Below are positions 1-8,180 of a stretch of 64,000 bases of DNA, one piece after another. Where the stretch lies: positions 18,301-82,300 of the forward strand of contig JALOCD010000003.1 of assembly GCA_023228025.1 (NCBI GenBank). Direction: 5' to 3'. A program made the position numbers and the translations under genes. Position 1 is the stretch's first letter, and the number at the start of each line of letters is the position of its first letter. Below the pieces are notes generated by a model. It saw only the letters and a list, made by a program, of their open reading frames with translations, ran no database searches and was not told the origin of the DNA. The DNA is from Prolixibacteraceae bacterium. GTDB taxonomy: Bacteria > Bacteroidota > Bacteroidia > Bacteroidales > Prolixibacteraceae.

Positions 1-2233
1 CATCCGATTTAAAGAAATCTTCCTTAGTTACCACCCAACCCACTGATCCAGCATAAAAATTAGCAAATTTATTATTTTTACCAAATGCCATAGAACCATC
101 ACGACGGGCAGAAAATGAAGCTAAATATTTTGCGTCATAATCATATTCAAGTCTTCCAAAATAGGATGCATTTCTCCGGGTTAGAGTCTTATACTTATTG
201 ACTTGAATTGCATTCGTATTTGCTGCTGAATTCGTTCCGGTAGCAGCAATCATATCAGCCCATTCCCAGCTATTATCACGAATATCCTGCCTCGTCATAT
301 AATAACGATGACCTGTCAACTGTGCTGCAGAAATACCAGCCACAGCATTAAATGAGTGTTTTTCTTTGAAAATATAGCTGTAATTCGCAAAAGTTTCAAA
401 AGTATAGCTAAAAGTTGCACTCACATCTTCATTTACGCTATTGTGGTTTGTTCCTTTTGTAGTACCATCCGCATTAAGACTGCTAAATTCATGTGCCGGG
501 CCATAAAAAGCAAGCTGATTAAATATCTTGCCTAGTGATTCCCATTTCACATAACCCAAACGAGAGGTTACTTTAAGATTTTTTATCATATCATATTGCA
601 ACTCTGCTTTTCCATATAATTTGTCTTCTTTATATATATTATGTGTAGCATCTATTTGCGCCAACGGATTTACATTTTGTTTCGTTATCAGGTTGCTAAA
701 TCCGTAAGTTCCTATTGTATTTGGTACCGTGTTATAAACAGATACTGTAGGGTCAAAATTTAAAGCATTACCTATGACGGCGCCAAAAGAGCCTTCAGGA
801 ACAGTCTTTCTTTGCGTATGCGCATAGCTGGTATTTAAGATTAACTTTAATTTTGGCGTTAAATCAAAAACTAAATTGGCTGTAGCGTTGTATCTTTCGA
901 ATTTTGATTTATCACTGCCAGCAACAATACCGCCTTGTCCTAAATAACCTCCCGAAATGAAATAGCTCATTTTATCGCCACCACCTTTAGCCGTTAAATT
1001 ATACGAAGAAACGGAAGCTTTGTGAAATATCTGATCTTGCCAATTTGTACCTGTTCCTAAAGAAGCCGGGTCATTGAAGATTTTTTGCCCTCCTGAAACT
1101 AAACTACCTTCATTATTAATGGTAGCATATTCAGTGGCATTTAACATATCAATTTCTTTCACTACGCCTTGTTGCCCAATATAAGAATTGAAGCCAAATT
1201 GAGTTTTTTGATTTTTCCCACCACTCTTTGTTGTAATTACAATAACCCCATTTCCACCTTTTACACCATAAATAGCGGTGGTAGCAGCATCTTTTAATAC
1301 ATTGACTGATTCAATATCTCCGGGATTGATCGCATTCAAATCAGTAAGTGTTTGGGGAATACCATCTACTATTACAACCGGGTCAGTACCGGTAAAAGAA
1401 GGAATCCCTCTTATCAATGCCAATGGTTTACTTCCTGGAGAACCGTTTCCTATGATGGTAACTCCTGAAGCCCCGCCCTGCAAAACTTCTTCAACCCTGA
1501 CCGGATTTAGTTTTAGAATATCAGCAGCTTTAATAGTAGAAATCGCACCTGATACTTTGGTTATTTTTTGGATACCGTAACCAATTACTACGACATCATC
1601 CATGCCAACGTTTTCTTCCAACATTACCAAATTGACTGTTGGATTTGCAGTGAGAGCTACTTCTTGCCTTTTCATTCCGACAAATGAAAAAACAAGTATT
1701 TTCGCTTCAATTGATACTGAGAATGTAAATTTTCCATCCATATCCGTGACAATTCCTGTCGTGGTTCCTTTCACGACAACACTTACGCCGACCAACGGAA
1801 ACCCTTTATTGTCCTTTACAGTTCCAGATATCTCCCTCTTATTAGGCTGTAGCTGAACCAATGGCAACTCGGCATTTGTCTTTTCCTTTAGAATAATCTG
1901 CCGGTCGTGTACCTCATAATCGACATTGCATTGGTCACAGATCGATTTGAGAACTTCTTCAAATTTGGCATCATGGAAATCGATAGTGATTGCTTGTGAG
2001 CCATTCAAAATGTAGTCCTTGTACAAAAAGATGTAGTCGGTTTTTTTCTCTATGCTCCCCAGGACATCCTGAATGTTCGCCTTGTTAAAGTGAAGCGAAA
2101 GTGTCACCTGGGAAAAGCTGTTGCCGAAAGAGGCCATGACCAGAAAGACCATAAGAAGGGTTAGTTTCATCTTTCTAATTCTTAATCGCATCTCATCCCC
2201 AAACGGGAACAAGATTTCTCGTTTTTTTTTCAT
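1..2233 (-). CDS. SusC/RagA-family TonB-dependent outer membrane transporter with STN domain (3' end cut by window)
   Basis: I translated the minus strand from the ATG at 2233 and the frame stays open for about 744 residues to the window edge, so the C-terminal barrel is missing. In order: a basic N-terminus and signal peptide (alternative starts at the Met codons 15 and 22), a secretin/TonB short N-terminal (STN) domain (about 45-110), a carboxypeptidase-like beta-sandwich with the typical GxVKDxKGxPLxGVSV pattern (about 130-210), then the plug with VVIGYG, LQGGASGV, VIVDGIP and DIESVNVLKDAATTAIYG. These are hallmarks of SusC-type importers of glycans or peptides across the outer membrane. 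The STN domain is the part that talks to a FecR anti-sigma factor, and fecR and sigma genes lie directly upstream. The substrate cannot be read from sequence, and the SusD partner would lie outside the window. Confidence 0.93.
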   Translation of the reverse strand, partial: MKKKREILFPFGDEMRLRIRKMKLTLLMVFLVMASFGNSFSQVTLSLHFNKANIQDVLGSIEKKTDYIFLYKDYILNGSQAITIDFHDAKFEEVLKSICDQCNVDYEVHDRQIILKEKTNAELPLVQLQPNKREISGTVKDNKGFPLVGVSVVVKGTTTGIVTDMDGKFTFSVSIEAKILVFSFVGMKRQEVALTANPTVNLVMLEENVGMDDVVVIGYGIQKITKVSGAISTIKAADILKLNPVRVEEVLQGGASGVTIIGNGSPGSKPLALIRGIPSFTGTDPVVIVDGIPQTLTDLNAINPGDIESVNVLKDAATTAIYGVKGGNGVIVITTKSGGKNQKTQFGFNSYIGQQGVVKEIDMLNATEYATINNEGSLVSGGQKIFNDPASLGTGTNWQDQIFHKASVSSYNLTAKGGGDKMSYFISGGYLGQGGIVAGSDKSKFERYNATANLVFDLTPKLKLILNTSYAHTQRKTVPEGSFGAVIGNALNFDPTVSVYNTVPNTIGTYGFSNLITKQNVNPLAQIDATHNIYKEDKLYGKAELQYDMIKNLKVTSRLGYVKWESLGKIFNQLAFYGPAHEFSSLNADGTTKGTNHNSVNEDVSATFSYTFETFANYSYIFKEKHSFNAVAGISAAQLTGHRYYMTRQDIRDNSWEWADMIAATGTNSAANTNAIQVNKYKTLTRRNASYFGRLEYDYDAKYLASFSARRDGSMAFGKNNKFANFYAGSVGWVVTKEDFFKSD

Positions 2234-2312
2234 AACTTTGAACCGTTAAATGATACACTAATAAAGTTTAACACACACGAAACCGGGAGGTGCTGGAACA
2301 CCAACCGGTTTT

Positions 2313-3503
2313 TTATTTTAAAATTTCGTAGACATTGTCTCCTTTTTTTACTATTTTCACTGATGCCGCACTGGCTATACGTTCACAAATCTCCTCTTTA
2401 TCCTCTTTTAATTCCAACTTCCCGGAGATGCGCAGACCACCTAACATTGGGTCAATATACTTAAAACGAATGTTGTAATAGCGTTCGAGCCGCTTGGTAA
2501 TACGACTCAGATCGGTACTTTCAAATTTCAACAATCCTGTTGTCCATAAAATGTAATTGTCAATCTCAACCTTTTTTATATTGGTCTCTTTTGTAGTCCG
2601 GTCGAAGGATGCCAACTGGTTGGGCTCAAGTTCTGTGGCTTTCTCGAACAATCCTGCATTGTTCTGTTTCATACTCACTTTGCCTTCTGCCAAAACGGTT
2701 TCAACTACATTGTCGGTCTGATACGCCGATACATTGAACCTAGTACCCAGCACCTTTATCCTCAAATCGTCGACCTGAACAATGAATGGATGGCTTTTAT
2801 CGTGTTTTACGTCAAAAAAGGCTTCTCCGATCAGAAACACCTCCCGTGTCGTTCCGGTGAAATTTTCTGGGTAAACCAAACGGCTACCAGCATTGAGGAA
2901 GACTTTTGTCCCATCAGGCAACAGTACTTCTGATGTTTTGCCATAAGGGATAATCAACTGGTTCATCGCAAAAGCCGAGGCGGGTTTTGATTGTGCTACG
3001 CTGATGGTATCGTTGTTGACCACGAGTTTCCCGTTGGCCTGATATTGAAGGACCGATTTATCATCCTTCAGCAAGATATTTTCTCCGTTAGCACGGATTA
3101 GTTTGGCGGAATTTTCGGGTACTGGTTCTGCCAGTGTTTGTGCCTGGAATTGCGGATTAAATTGGTTCTGTTTGTAGAACAGCAGTGCCCCTATAGAGAA
3201 GAACAAAAAAGCTACAGCGGCATATCTCAAAAACCCATTTACCAGTCGCCTGGATCTTCCGGTACGCTGTTTTTCTTCTACCTGTTTTAATACTCTCGAA
3301 AATAAAAGGATTTTTTCTTCTTCGGTCAGCTTTTTGTTGGCGGTCCGGAACTTCATAAGCACTTTTCTGGCCAGTTGGATATTCCTTTTTTCCTCCGGAT
3401 GGTCTGTTTCGAACTGATTCCACCATGTTTCCAGTTCAGTATCGGGTTGAAATACCCAAATGATGAAGTTTTTATTTTCAATGTATTTGCTCAGTTGTTC
3501 CAT
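2313..3503 (-). CDS. FecR-family anti-sigma factor
   Basis: 396 aa. The N-terminal cytoplasmic part (1-90) would bind the sigma factor; one membrane helix lies at about 91-110. The periplasmic FecR domain (about 185-290) has the usual LPDGTKVFLNAGSRLVYP and GEAFFDV patterns, and the C-terminus (about 318-396) matches the DUF4974 domain of Bacteroidota FecR proteins. It would relay a signal from the STN domain of the downstream SusC protein through the inner membrane to the ECF sigma factor encoded 58 bp upstream. Gene order sigma-fecR-susC is the standard cell-surface signalling arrangement. A gap of 79 bp separates it from susC. Confidence 0.93.
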   Translation of the reverse strand: MEQLSKYIENKNFIIWVFQPDTELETWWNQFETDHPEEKRNIQLARKVLMKFRTANKKLTEEEKILLFSRVLKQVEEKQRTGRSRRLVNGFLRYAAVAFLFFSIGALLFYKQNQFNPQFQAQTLAEPVPENSAKLIRANGENILLKDDKSVLQYQANGKLVVNNDTISVAQSKPASAFAMNQLIIPYGKTSEVLLPDGTKVFLNAGSRLVYPENFTGTTREVFLIGEAFFDVKHDKSHPFIVQVDDLRIKVLGTRFNVSAYQTDNVVETVLAEGKVSMKQNNAGLFEKATELEPNQLASFDRTTKETNIKKVEIDNYILWTTGLLKFESTDLSRITKRLERYYNIRFKYIDPMLGGLRISGKLELKEDKEEICERIASAASVKIVKKGDNVYEILK

Positions 3504-3561
3504 GCCTAGTTAGTTGTTATACTACTAAAGGCAAATTACCATTTAAACATGGACAGTTTTT

Positions 3562-4167
3562 TTAGCCTTTTTTCACAAAAAGGCTAAAAAAAATTGGAAT
3601 CGGGTTATTACCAATAATTTCGCGAACTGTTTTCAATGCGCGATGAACCTGTTTTCGAACAGATTCAATGGTGATATCCAATATTCCGGCAATTTCACTG
3701 TATTCGAGCGATTCATTGAAACGCAGGTAGACGGCTTCCTTTTGTTTGGCAGGGAGTTGGTTGAGAGCATTCATTACTTTCCGGTTGATCTCCTCATCTT
3801 TTTCCTGTTCAATAATTTGAAATTCGATGCTGTATTGAGGTTCAAAATCAACAGAATTTTTGAATCCTCGGATGAAGGTCCTTTCAGCCTGCAATTTTCT
3901 AATCAGATTTCGTTTCAACGCCAGCAATAGGTAAAACTTAAGGTTTTCGGGAGCGATCTTTAATTTATCACGTTTCAAATAAAGTTCGAGAAAGAGCTCC
4001 TGCAACGCATCTTTAACGGCCGCATCATCTTTACAAAGATTTGTGCCATAATGGTAAAGCGTGTCGATATGCAGGTTGTACAACATAGCAAACGACTCCT
4101 GGTCGCCCGATCGAAAGCGGTTCCAGACTTCCATCCAATAATTTTTATCTTTGATTTCGTTTTTCAC
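3562..4167 (-). CDS. ECF-type RNA polymerase sigma factor
   Basis: 201 aa, usual length for Bacteroidota ECF sigma-70 factors. Region 2 spans about 20-90 (GDQESFAMLYN, LFLELYLKRDKL) and region 4 about 135-190 (LPAKQKEAVYLRFNESLEYSEIAG followed by a helix-turn-helix). It has no regulatory extra domain. It should direct transcription of the adjacent susC locus when FecR is relieved. The ATG at 4167 follows a TAnnTTTG promoter element 35 bp upstream. Confidence 0.92.
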   Translation of the reverse strand: MKNEIKDKNYWMEVWNRFRSGDQESFAMLYNLHIDTLYHYGTNLCKDDAAVKDALQELFLELYLKRDKLKIAPENLKFYLLLALKRNLIRKLQAERTFIRGFKNSVDFEPQYSIEFQIIEQEKDEEINRKVMNALNQLPAKQKEAVYLRFNESLEYSEIAGILDITIESVRKQVHRALKTVREIIGNNPIPIFFSLFVKKG

Positions 4168-4202
4168 AAGTCAGTTCAGAATGAAAACAGGAATAACAAT
4201 CG

Positions 4203-4242
4203 CAAAGATAATTTAAAGTTAAGAATTTAAATCCTTAACTTT
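4203..4242 (-). promoter_or_regulatory. Promoter and upstream palindrome of the ECF sigma gene
   Basis: On the minus strand 4210-4203 reads TATCTTTG, an exact TAnnTTTG -7 box of the Bacteroidota primary sigma. Immediately upstream is a 9-bp inverted repeat, AAAGTTAAG at 4215-4223 and CTTAACTTT at 4234-4242 with 10 nt between, covering the place of the -33 element. No TTTG -33 box is visible. The palindrome could be an operator or a second promoter type; that is inference. Confidence 0.5.
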
Positions 4243-4473
4243 ACTTGGGAACCATCCCGACAATTGCACATAACAATGAGATTGAAGCAATACAATTCAA
4301 GTGGGAGAGCCACAAACAAAACCATCATGAACATCAGAATCTAAAGTTCGGATTATAATGTTGTAAAAGAGTTGATAGAGGCGGGTAATGCTCCGCAGCA
4401 ATACCGGAAAGAGAATTAATCATCATATGAATCAAGGTAATTTTTCAATTATGTAAATATTTCCTATAAACCA
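4243..4473. other. Gene-free stretch upstream of the trpB2 control region
   Basis: No supported gene. A few short open stretches occur, for example a 22-codon frame from about 4276, but none has family signatures, a promoter or a conserved start. It may hold the remains of a lost gene; I see nothing firm in it. Confidence 0.4.
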
Positions 4474-4504
4474 TTTTGATATTTAAAATAGTTCTCTATT
4501 TTTG
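4474..4504 (+). promoter_or_regulatory. Bacteroidota-type promoter of the trp leader/trpB2 unit
   Basis: A -33 TTTTG at 4474-4478 and an exact -7 box TATTTTTG (TAnnTTTG) at 4497-4504, with an 18-nt spacer. The expected transcription start is near 4511, giving a very short 5' end before the leader ATG at 4527, as needed for rapid ribosome loading in attenuation. Confidence 0.75.
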
Positions 4505-4526
4505 CTAATAATTTAATATCAAAACA

Positions 4527-4592
4527 ATGATTACACTTACAAATTACAGGGGCTCGAACTGGCTTTGGCACGACTTTATCCAAGATGCGTAA
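4527..4592 (+). CDS. trpL: Trp leader peptide (21 codons, Trp-Leu-Trp)
   Basis: ATG at 4527 opens a 21-codon frame ending in TAA at 4590-4592. Codons 12 and 14 are TGG, giving the core N-W-L-W-H; two Trp in 21 residues is far above chance. It is placed about 16 nt after the predicted transcription start and directly before a terminator/anti-terminator switch and trpB2. The function would be to sense charged tRNA-Trp by ribosome stalling; the peptide itself probably has no role. The symbol is used by analogy with enterobacterial trpL; no sequence homology is claimed. Confidence 0.8.
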   Translation: MITLTNYRGSNWLWHDFIQDA

Positions 4593-4662
4593 GCGGTATG
4601 CCTGTAATTAAACCATAAAAGGGGATATGTCTGTTTACGAGGCATCTCCCCTTTCCTTTTTT
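4542..4662 (+). promoter_or_regulatory. Tryptophan transcription attenuator (protector, anti-terminator, terminator)
   Basis: Three mutually exclusive stems are visible. Protector: 4542-4550 (AATTACAGG) pairs perfectly with 4601-4609 (CCTGTAATT). Anti-terminator: 4598-4607 (ATGCCTGTAA) pairs with 4635-4645 (TTACGAGGCAT), 10 bp with one bulged G at 4639. Terminator: 4621-4632 pairs with 4640-4651 (GGGGA..TCCCC core, one T/C mismatch), extended by A/T pairs, followed by TTTCCTTTTTT to 4662. The 5' protector arm is leader codons 6-8, just before the Trp codons. A ribosome stalled at codon 12 or 14 would cover it and free the anti-terminator. A ribosome at the stop codon would reach over 4601-4609 and favour termination. 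This is the classic three-state design. Confidence 0.82.
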
Positions 4663-4690
4663 AAATTTTCCATCCAATAAATTCGAAAAC

Positions 4691-6052
4691 ATGCAAAAGA
4701 AAATCTATCTCGACGAATCGGAAATGCCCAAACAATGGTACAATCTGGCAGCCGATCTATCCATGTTGCCCCCGCTGGGGCCCGACGGAAAACCTATATC
4801 GGCCGAAATGCTTGCGCCGGTATTTCCAATGAACCTGATCGAACAGGAGGTCAGTACTGAACGCTGGATCAGCATCCCTGAAGAGGTACAGGATATGCTG
4901 AAAATTTGGAGACCAAGTCCGCTGATCCGTGCATTTGAATTGGAAAAGGCGCTTGGCACACCTGCAAAGATTTTTTACAAAAACGAGAGTGTCTCCCCTG
5001 CCGGGAGCCACAAGCCCAATACCGCAGTTCCGCAGGCATGGTATAACAAACAATTCGGTATCAAACGAATGACCACAGAGACTGGCGCCGGACAATGGGG
5101 CAGCGCCCTCTCCTTTGCCTGCGCACTGATTGGCGGCATCGAATGTAAAGTCTTCATGGTAAAGGTCAGCTACGAACAAAAGCCATTCCGTCAGATCCTA
5201 ATGAACACCTGGGGTGGTAAATGCGTGGCAAGTCCGAGTACTGAAACTGCGGCAGGACGTGCTGTCCTCGAACAATTTCCGGATACTCCGGGAAGTTTAG
5301 GCATTGCCATATCGGAAGCCATCGAGGCCGCGGTGACAGACCCAACAGGACAGACCCGATACGGATTGGGTTCCGTTTTAAATCATGTCATGCTGCACCA
5401 AACAATCATCGGACTGGAAGCTAAAAAACAACTCGCAAAAGTTGGAATTAAAAAACCTGACATCGTCATTGGTTGCTGCGGTGGAGGAAGCAACTTCGCC
5501 GGACTTGCTTTCCCATTTATTCAGGACAAAATCAATGGCGCCGACATTGAAATAATCGGAGCTGAGCCTTACTCGTGCCCTACTTTGACGAAAGGAACCT
5601 TCATGTACGACCATGGCGATCTTGCCAAAATGACCCCTCTCTTGCCGATGTACAGTTTAGGCCACAATTTTATCCCGGCCCCTATCCATGCCGGAGGACT
5701 TCGTTACCATGGGATGTCGCCACTGGTAAGTGCAGCAGTCAGGGCTGGATATGTCACGCCGATCGCCATTCATCAGTCTGAATGTTTTGAAGCCGGAATG
5801 CTTTTCGCTAAAACCGAAGGAATTGTGCCTGCCCCCGAAACGACCCATGCCATTGCCACTACCATCCGTGAAGCAAAAAAAGCGAAAGAGGAGGGTAAAG
5901 AAAAAGTTATTATTTTCAACCTTTCCGGTCACGGAATGATGGACCTTCTCGGTTACGACAAATATATGCGCGGCCAACTGTCCGACTACGAACTCTCTGA
6001 TCAGGAGATCAGTGAGAACCTGCACCAGATGGACGGGTACCCGAAACCGTAA
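4691..6052 (+). CDS. trpB2: Tryptophan synthase beta-like PLP enzyme (TrpB2 type)
   Basis: 453 aa, longer than TrpB1 (about 400) and typical of the TrpB2/TIGR01415 group. PLP lysine is K108 in SHKPN; the ETGAGQWG loop carries catalytic-type E130; the phosphate-binding loop GGGSN lies at 264-268. TrpB enzymes condense indole with L-serine to tryptophan. TrpB2 proteins often act without a TrpA partner and may salvage free indole. No trpA or other trp gene is adjacent, so this is a stand-alone unit. Its control by a Trp-codon attenuator supports a real role in tryptophan supply. The ATG at 4691 is 28 nt after the terminator T-tract. Confidence 0.93.
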   Translation: MQKKIYLDESEMPKQWYNLAADLSMLPPLGPDGKPISAEMLAPVFPMNLIEQEVSTERWISIPEEVQDMLKIWRPSPLIRAFELEKALGTPAKIFYKNESVSPAGSHKPNTAVPQAWYNKQFGIKRMTTETGAGQWGSALSFACALIGGIECKVFMVKVSYEQKPFRQILMNTWGGKCVASPSTETAAGRAVLEQFPDTPGSLGIAISEAIEAAVTDPTGQTRYGLGSVLNHVMLHQTIIGLEAKKQLAKVGIKKPDIVIGCCGGGSNFAGLAFPFIQDKINGADIEIIGAEPYSCPTLTKGTFMYDHGDLAKMTPLLPMYSLGHNFIPAPIHAGGLRYHGMSPLVSAAVRAGYVTPIAIHQSECFEAGMLFAKTEGIVPAPETTHAIATTIREAKKAKEEGKEKVIIFNLSGHGMMDLLGYDKYMRGQLSDYELSDQEISENLHQMDGYPKP

Positions 6053-6068
6053 ACTGGATTATAGTAAA

Positions 6069-6172
6069 AACTTTTCCAAAGTTGATACTTACAACCAATA
6101 CTTGAGAACTTTTCCAAAGTTGATACAAACGATCAATGTTTGTACGTAAGATTCAACTTTGGAAAAGTTTTT
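6069..6172. terminator. Bidirectional terminator with a duplicated arm
   Basis: Between convergent trpB2 and the deaminase gene. AACTTTTCCAAAGTTGATAC occurs twice in direct order (6069-6088 and 6107-6126) and once inverted (6153-6172, ending in a T-run). The 6107 and 6153 copies form a 17-bp stem. Nested inside is TACAAAC (6124-6130) paired with GTTTGTA (6138-6144). A- and T-runs at the outer ends suit termination on both strands. The duplicated left arm means two alternative hairpins share one right arm. Confidence 0.75.
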
Positions 6173-6176
6173 AAAT

Positions 6177-7190
6177 TTATTCCACTCCAGCAACTTCTTC
6201 TACCTTTTTAAGGAAAGTTCTTTTCTCTCCATCCGTGATAAAGGATGCTTCGAACGAGTTTTTGACAAGTTGAACAATCTCTTCTCTCGACAGTTGAAGT
6301 GCATCCGCTACCGCGATATAGTTGTCATTGAGGTACCCGCCAAAATAGGCAGGATCGTCTGAATTGACCGTCACTTTAATTCCCCTTTCCATCATCTCTT
6401 TCAATGGATGTTCTTCCATCTTTCGAATCACCTTCAGTTTCAGATTGGAAAGCGGACAGGAGGTCAGCGGAATTTCATAAATGCCAAGCACATCGACCAG
6501 GTCCGGATCTTCCAACGCACTGGTTCCATGATCGATACGGGATGCCTTCAGCAGATCCAGCGCCGCCCATATGTTTTCGGGAGGACCCTCTTCCCCTGCA
6601 TGAACAACGGTTAAAAATCCCATCTCCTGGGCCATTTCAAAAAGATTGGCGAACAAATCCGGTGGATAGTTTCTTTCAGAGGAATCCAGGCCAACAGCAG
6701 TAATCCATCCTTGAAAAGGTGTAGCCTCAGCCAACGTCTTGAATCCGTCCTCTTCAGTCAGGTGTCTTAGAAAAGATAGAATCAATTTGAAGGAAATCCC
6801 GAGTTTCTCATAACCATCTGTCAACGCGCGGTAGATGCCTCCGATCACTGCGCTGAACGGAACCCCGCGCGAAGTGTGTGACTGGGGATCGAACATCACC
6901 TCCGTGTGTACAACATTGTTCTCTTTGGCTTTCAGCAGATAGGCCCAGGTAAGGTCATAAAAATCCTGTTCCCGCAAAAGCACACTGCTTCCGGCATAAT
7001 AAATATCCAGAAAATCCTGTAAATCATCGAACTGGTAGGCATTTCGCAAGGCTTCAACCGAGTCGTACTTTAATTCAACGCTATTGCGCTCAGCCAATTT
7101 GAAAATGAGTTCAGGCTCAAGCGTACCTTCGATGTGAAGATGCAACTCAGCTTTGGGAAGGGAACAGATAAACCGGTGAAGATCTGTCAT
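6177..7190 (-). CDS. add: Adenosine deaminase-family protein, adenine deaminase-like
   Basis: 337 aa TIM-barrel amidohydrolase. Zinc ligands are visible in HLHIEG (about residues 17-22), HAGEEGPPENIW (middle) and VNSDDPAYFGGY near the C-terminus, with IDHG between. SCPLSNLKL together with NSDDPAYFGGY resembles the adenine deaminase branch (yeast Aah1-like) more than classical adenosine deaminases. It hydrolyses the amino group of adenine or adenosine for purine salvage. The ATG at 7190 is 5 nt after the rubrerythrin stop, so the two are probably co-transcribed. Substrate assignment is an inference from motifs. Confidence 0.88.
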   Translation of the reverse strand: MTDLHRFICSLPKAELHLHIEGTLEPELIFKLAERNSVELKYDSVEALRNAYQFDDLQDFLDIYYAGSSVLLREQDFYDLTWAYLLKAKENNVVHTEVMFDPQSHTSRGVPFSAVIGGIYRALTDGYEKLGISFKLILSFLRHLTEEDGFKTLAEATPFQGWITAVGLDSSERNYPPDLFANLFEMAQEMGFLTVVHAGEEGPPENIWAALDLLKASRIDHGTSALEDPDLVDVLGIYEIPLTSCPLSNLKLKVIRKMEEHPLKEMMERGIKVTVNSDDPAYFGGYLNDNYIAVADALQLSREEIVQLVKNSFEASFITDGEKRTFLKKVEEVAGVE

Positions 7191-7195
7191 ACCGA

Positions 7196-7771
7196 TTAAT
7201 AGTTTTTCCCCTGAATTTCAAAGTAAGCCTGGGGATGTTCACATACAGGACAAATCTGAGGTGCGCTAAGCCCTTCATGCAAATATCCGCAGACGAGGCA
7301 TTTCCATACGACTTTTTCCCCCCGTTTGAATACCATTCCAGATTCAAGATTGTCAAACAAAGTTCTGTATCGTTCTTCATGGGCCTTTTCTACTTTCGAA
7401 ATCATTTTAAAAATGGCCGCTACCGCCTTGAAACCCTCCTCTTCAGCAATCGCTGCGAATCCGGGATAGAGATCGGTCCACTCCTCGTTCTCCCCATCGG
7501 CAGCTGCCTTCAGGTTGTCAAGCGTTGATCCGATAATCCCGGCAGGATAGGAAGCCGTAATTTCAACCATTCCACCTTCAAGAAATTTAAAAAACTGTTT
7601 TGCATGTGACCGCTCATTCGTGGAAGTCTCTTCAAAGATAGCGGCGATCTGTTCGAGACCCTCTTTTCTTGCCTGTTTGGCAAAATAGTCATAGCGCATT
7701 CTGGCCTGGGATTCTCCGGCAAATGCTTTCAAGAGGTTTTGTTCTGTTTTTGAACCTTTTATTGTTTCCAT
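7196..7771 (-). CDS. rbr: Rubrerythrin
   Basis: 191 aa, the standard length. Residues 1-145 are a ferritin-like four-helix domain with the expected carboxylate/His iron ligands (E20 in FAGESQAR, E53, H56, E128, H131). Residues 155-191 are a rubredoxin domain with Cys pairs C158/C161 and C174/C177. Rubrerythrin reduces hydrogen peroxide using electrons passed to the di-iron site; it is typical of anaerobes. First gene of a likely rbr-add unit. Confidence 0.96.
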   Translation of the reverse strand: METIKGSKTEQNLLKAFAGESQARMRYDYFAKQARKEGLEQIAAIFEETSTNERSHAKQFFKFLEGGMVEITASYPAGIIGSTLDNLKAAADGENEEWTDLYPGFAAIAEEEGFKAVAAIFKMISKVEKAHEERYRTLFDNLESGMVFKRGEKVVWKCLVCGYLHEGLSAPQICPVCEHPQAYFEIQGKNY

Positions 7772-7796
7772 GGCAGAGATCTAAAGTTTTATTGTA

Positions 7797-7804
7797 CAAA
7801 AATA
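7797..7804 (-). promoter_or_regulatory. -7 box of the rbr promoter
   Basis: The minus strand reads TATTTTTG (TAnnTTTG) 25 bp upstream of the rbr ATG. A clear TTTG -33 element at the usual distance is not visible, so only the -7 is called. Confidence 0.5.
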
Positions 7805-7952
7805 GAGCAATCAGAATACAATCTGATATACGCTAAAGTTAAAAATTTAATCTGTTTGGACAAAAGATGAGTAGGTTATTCAACGATGGCAGATTCACCC
7901 ATACAAAAAGACATTGAACCAAATATTTTGTATTTTTACAAAAAAAGCAAAT

Positions 7953-8180
7953 ATGACTTTTGAAAAAACATACGATATTCAAAAAAATAATCAACTTATA
8001 ATTAATCTGCCTGAAAGATTCAAGTCAAAAAAAATGGTTAGAGTAATTATTGAGGATATTGATGAGATTAGAGAGGAGAAAATCGCAATGCTAAAAAAAG
8101 CATCGTCAGATCCACTTTTCCTTTCTGATATTGTTGAAACTGTCTCCGACTTTGAGAACTCTGATAATGAACTATTGTGA
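7953..8180 (+). CDS. Putative antitoxin of a decayed type II toxin-antitoxin pair
   Basis: About 75 aa from the ATG at 7953. An upstream in-frame ATG at 7914 would add a hydrophobic 13-residue leader and is less likely. The N-terminal half (MTFEKTYDIQKNNQLIINLP) looks like a short swapped-hairpin DNA-binding fold; the C-terminal half is acidic and helical, as in antitoxins that wrap a toxin. No family is recognised with certainty. A frameshifted RelE/HigB-like remnant overlaps its stop codon, which is the main reason for the call. Confidence 0.5.
   Translation: MTFEKTYDIQKNNQLIINLPERFKSKKMVRVIIEDIDEIREEKIAMLKKASSDPLFLSDIVETVSDFENSDNELL

Noticed and set aside
4276..4430. Short open frames between the sigma gene and the trp leader
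   Set aside because: Interrupted by stops and without recognisable family; may be remnants but cannot be supported.
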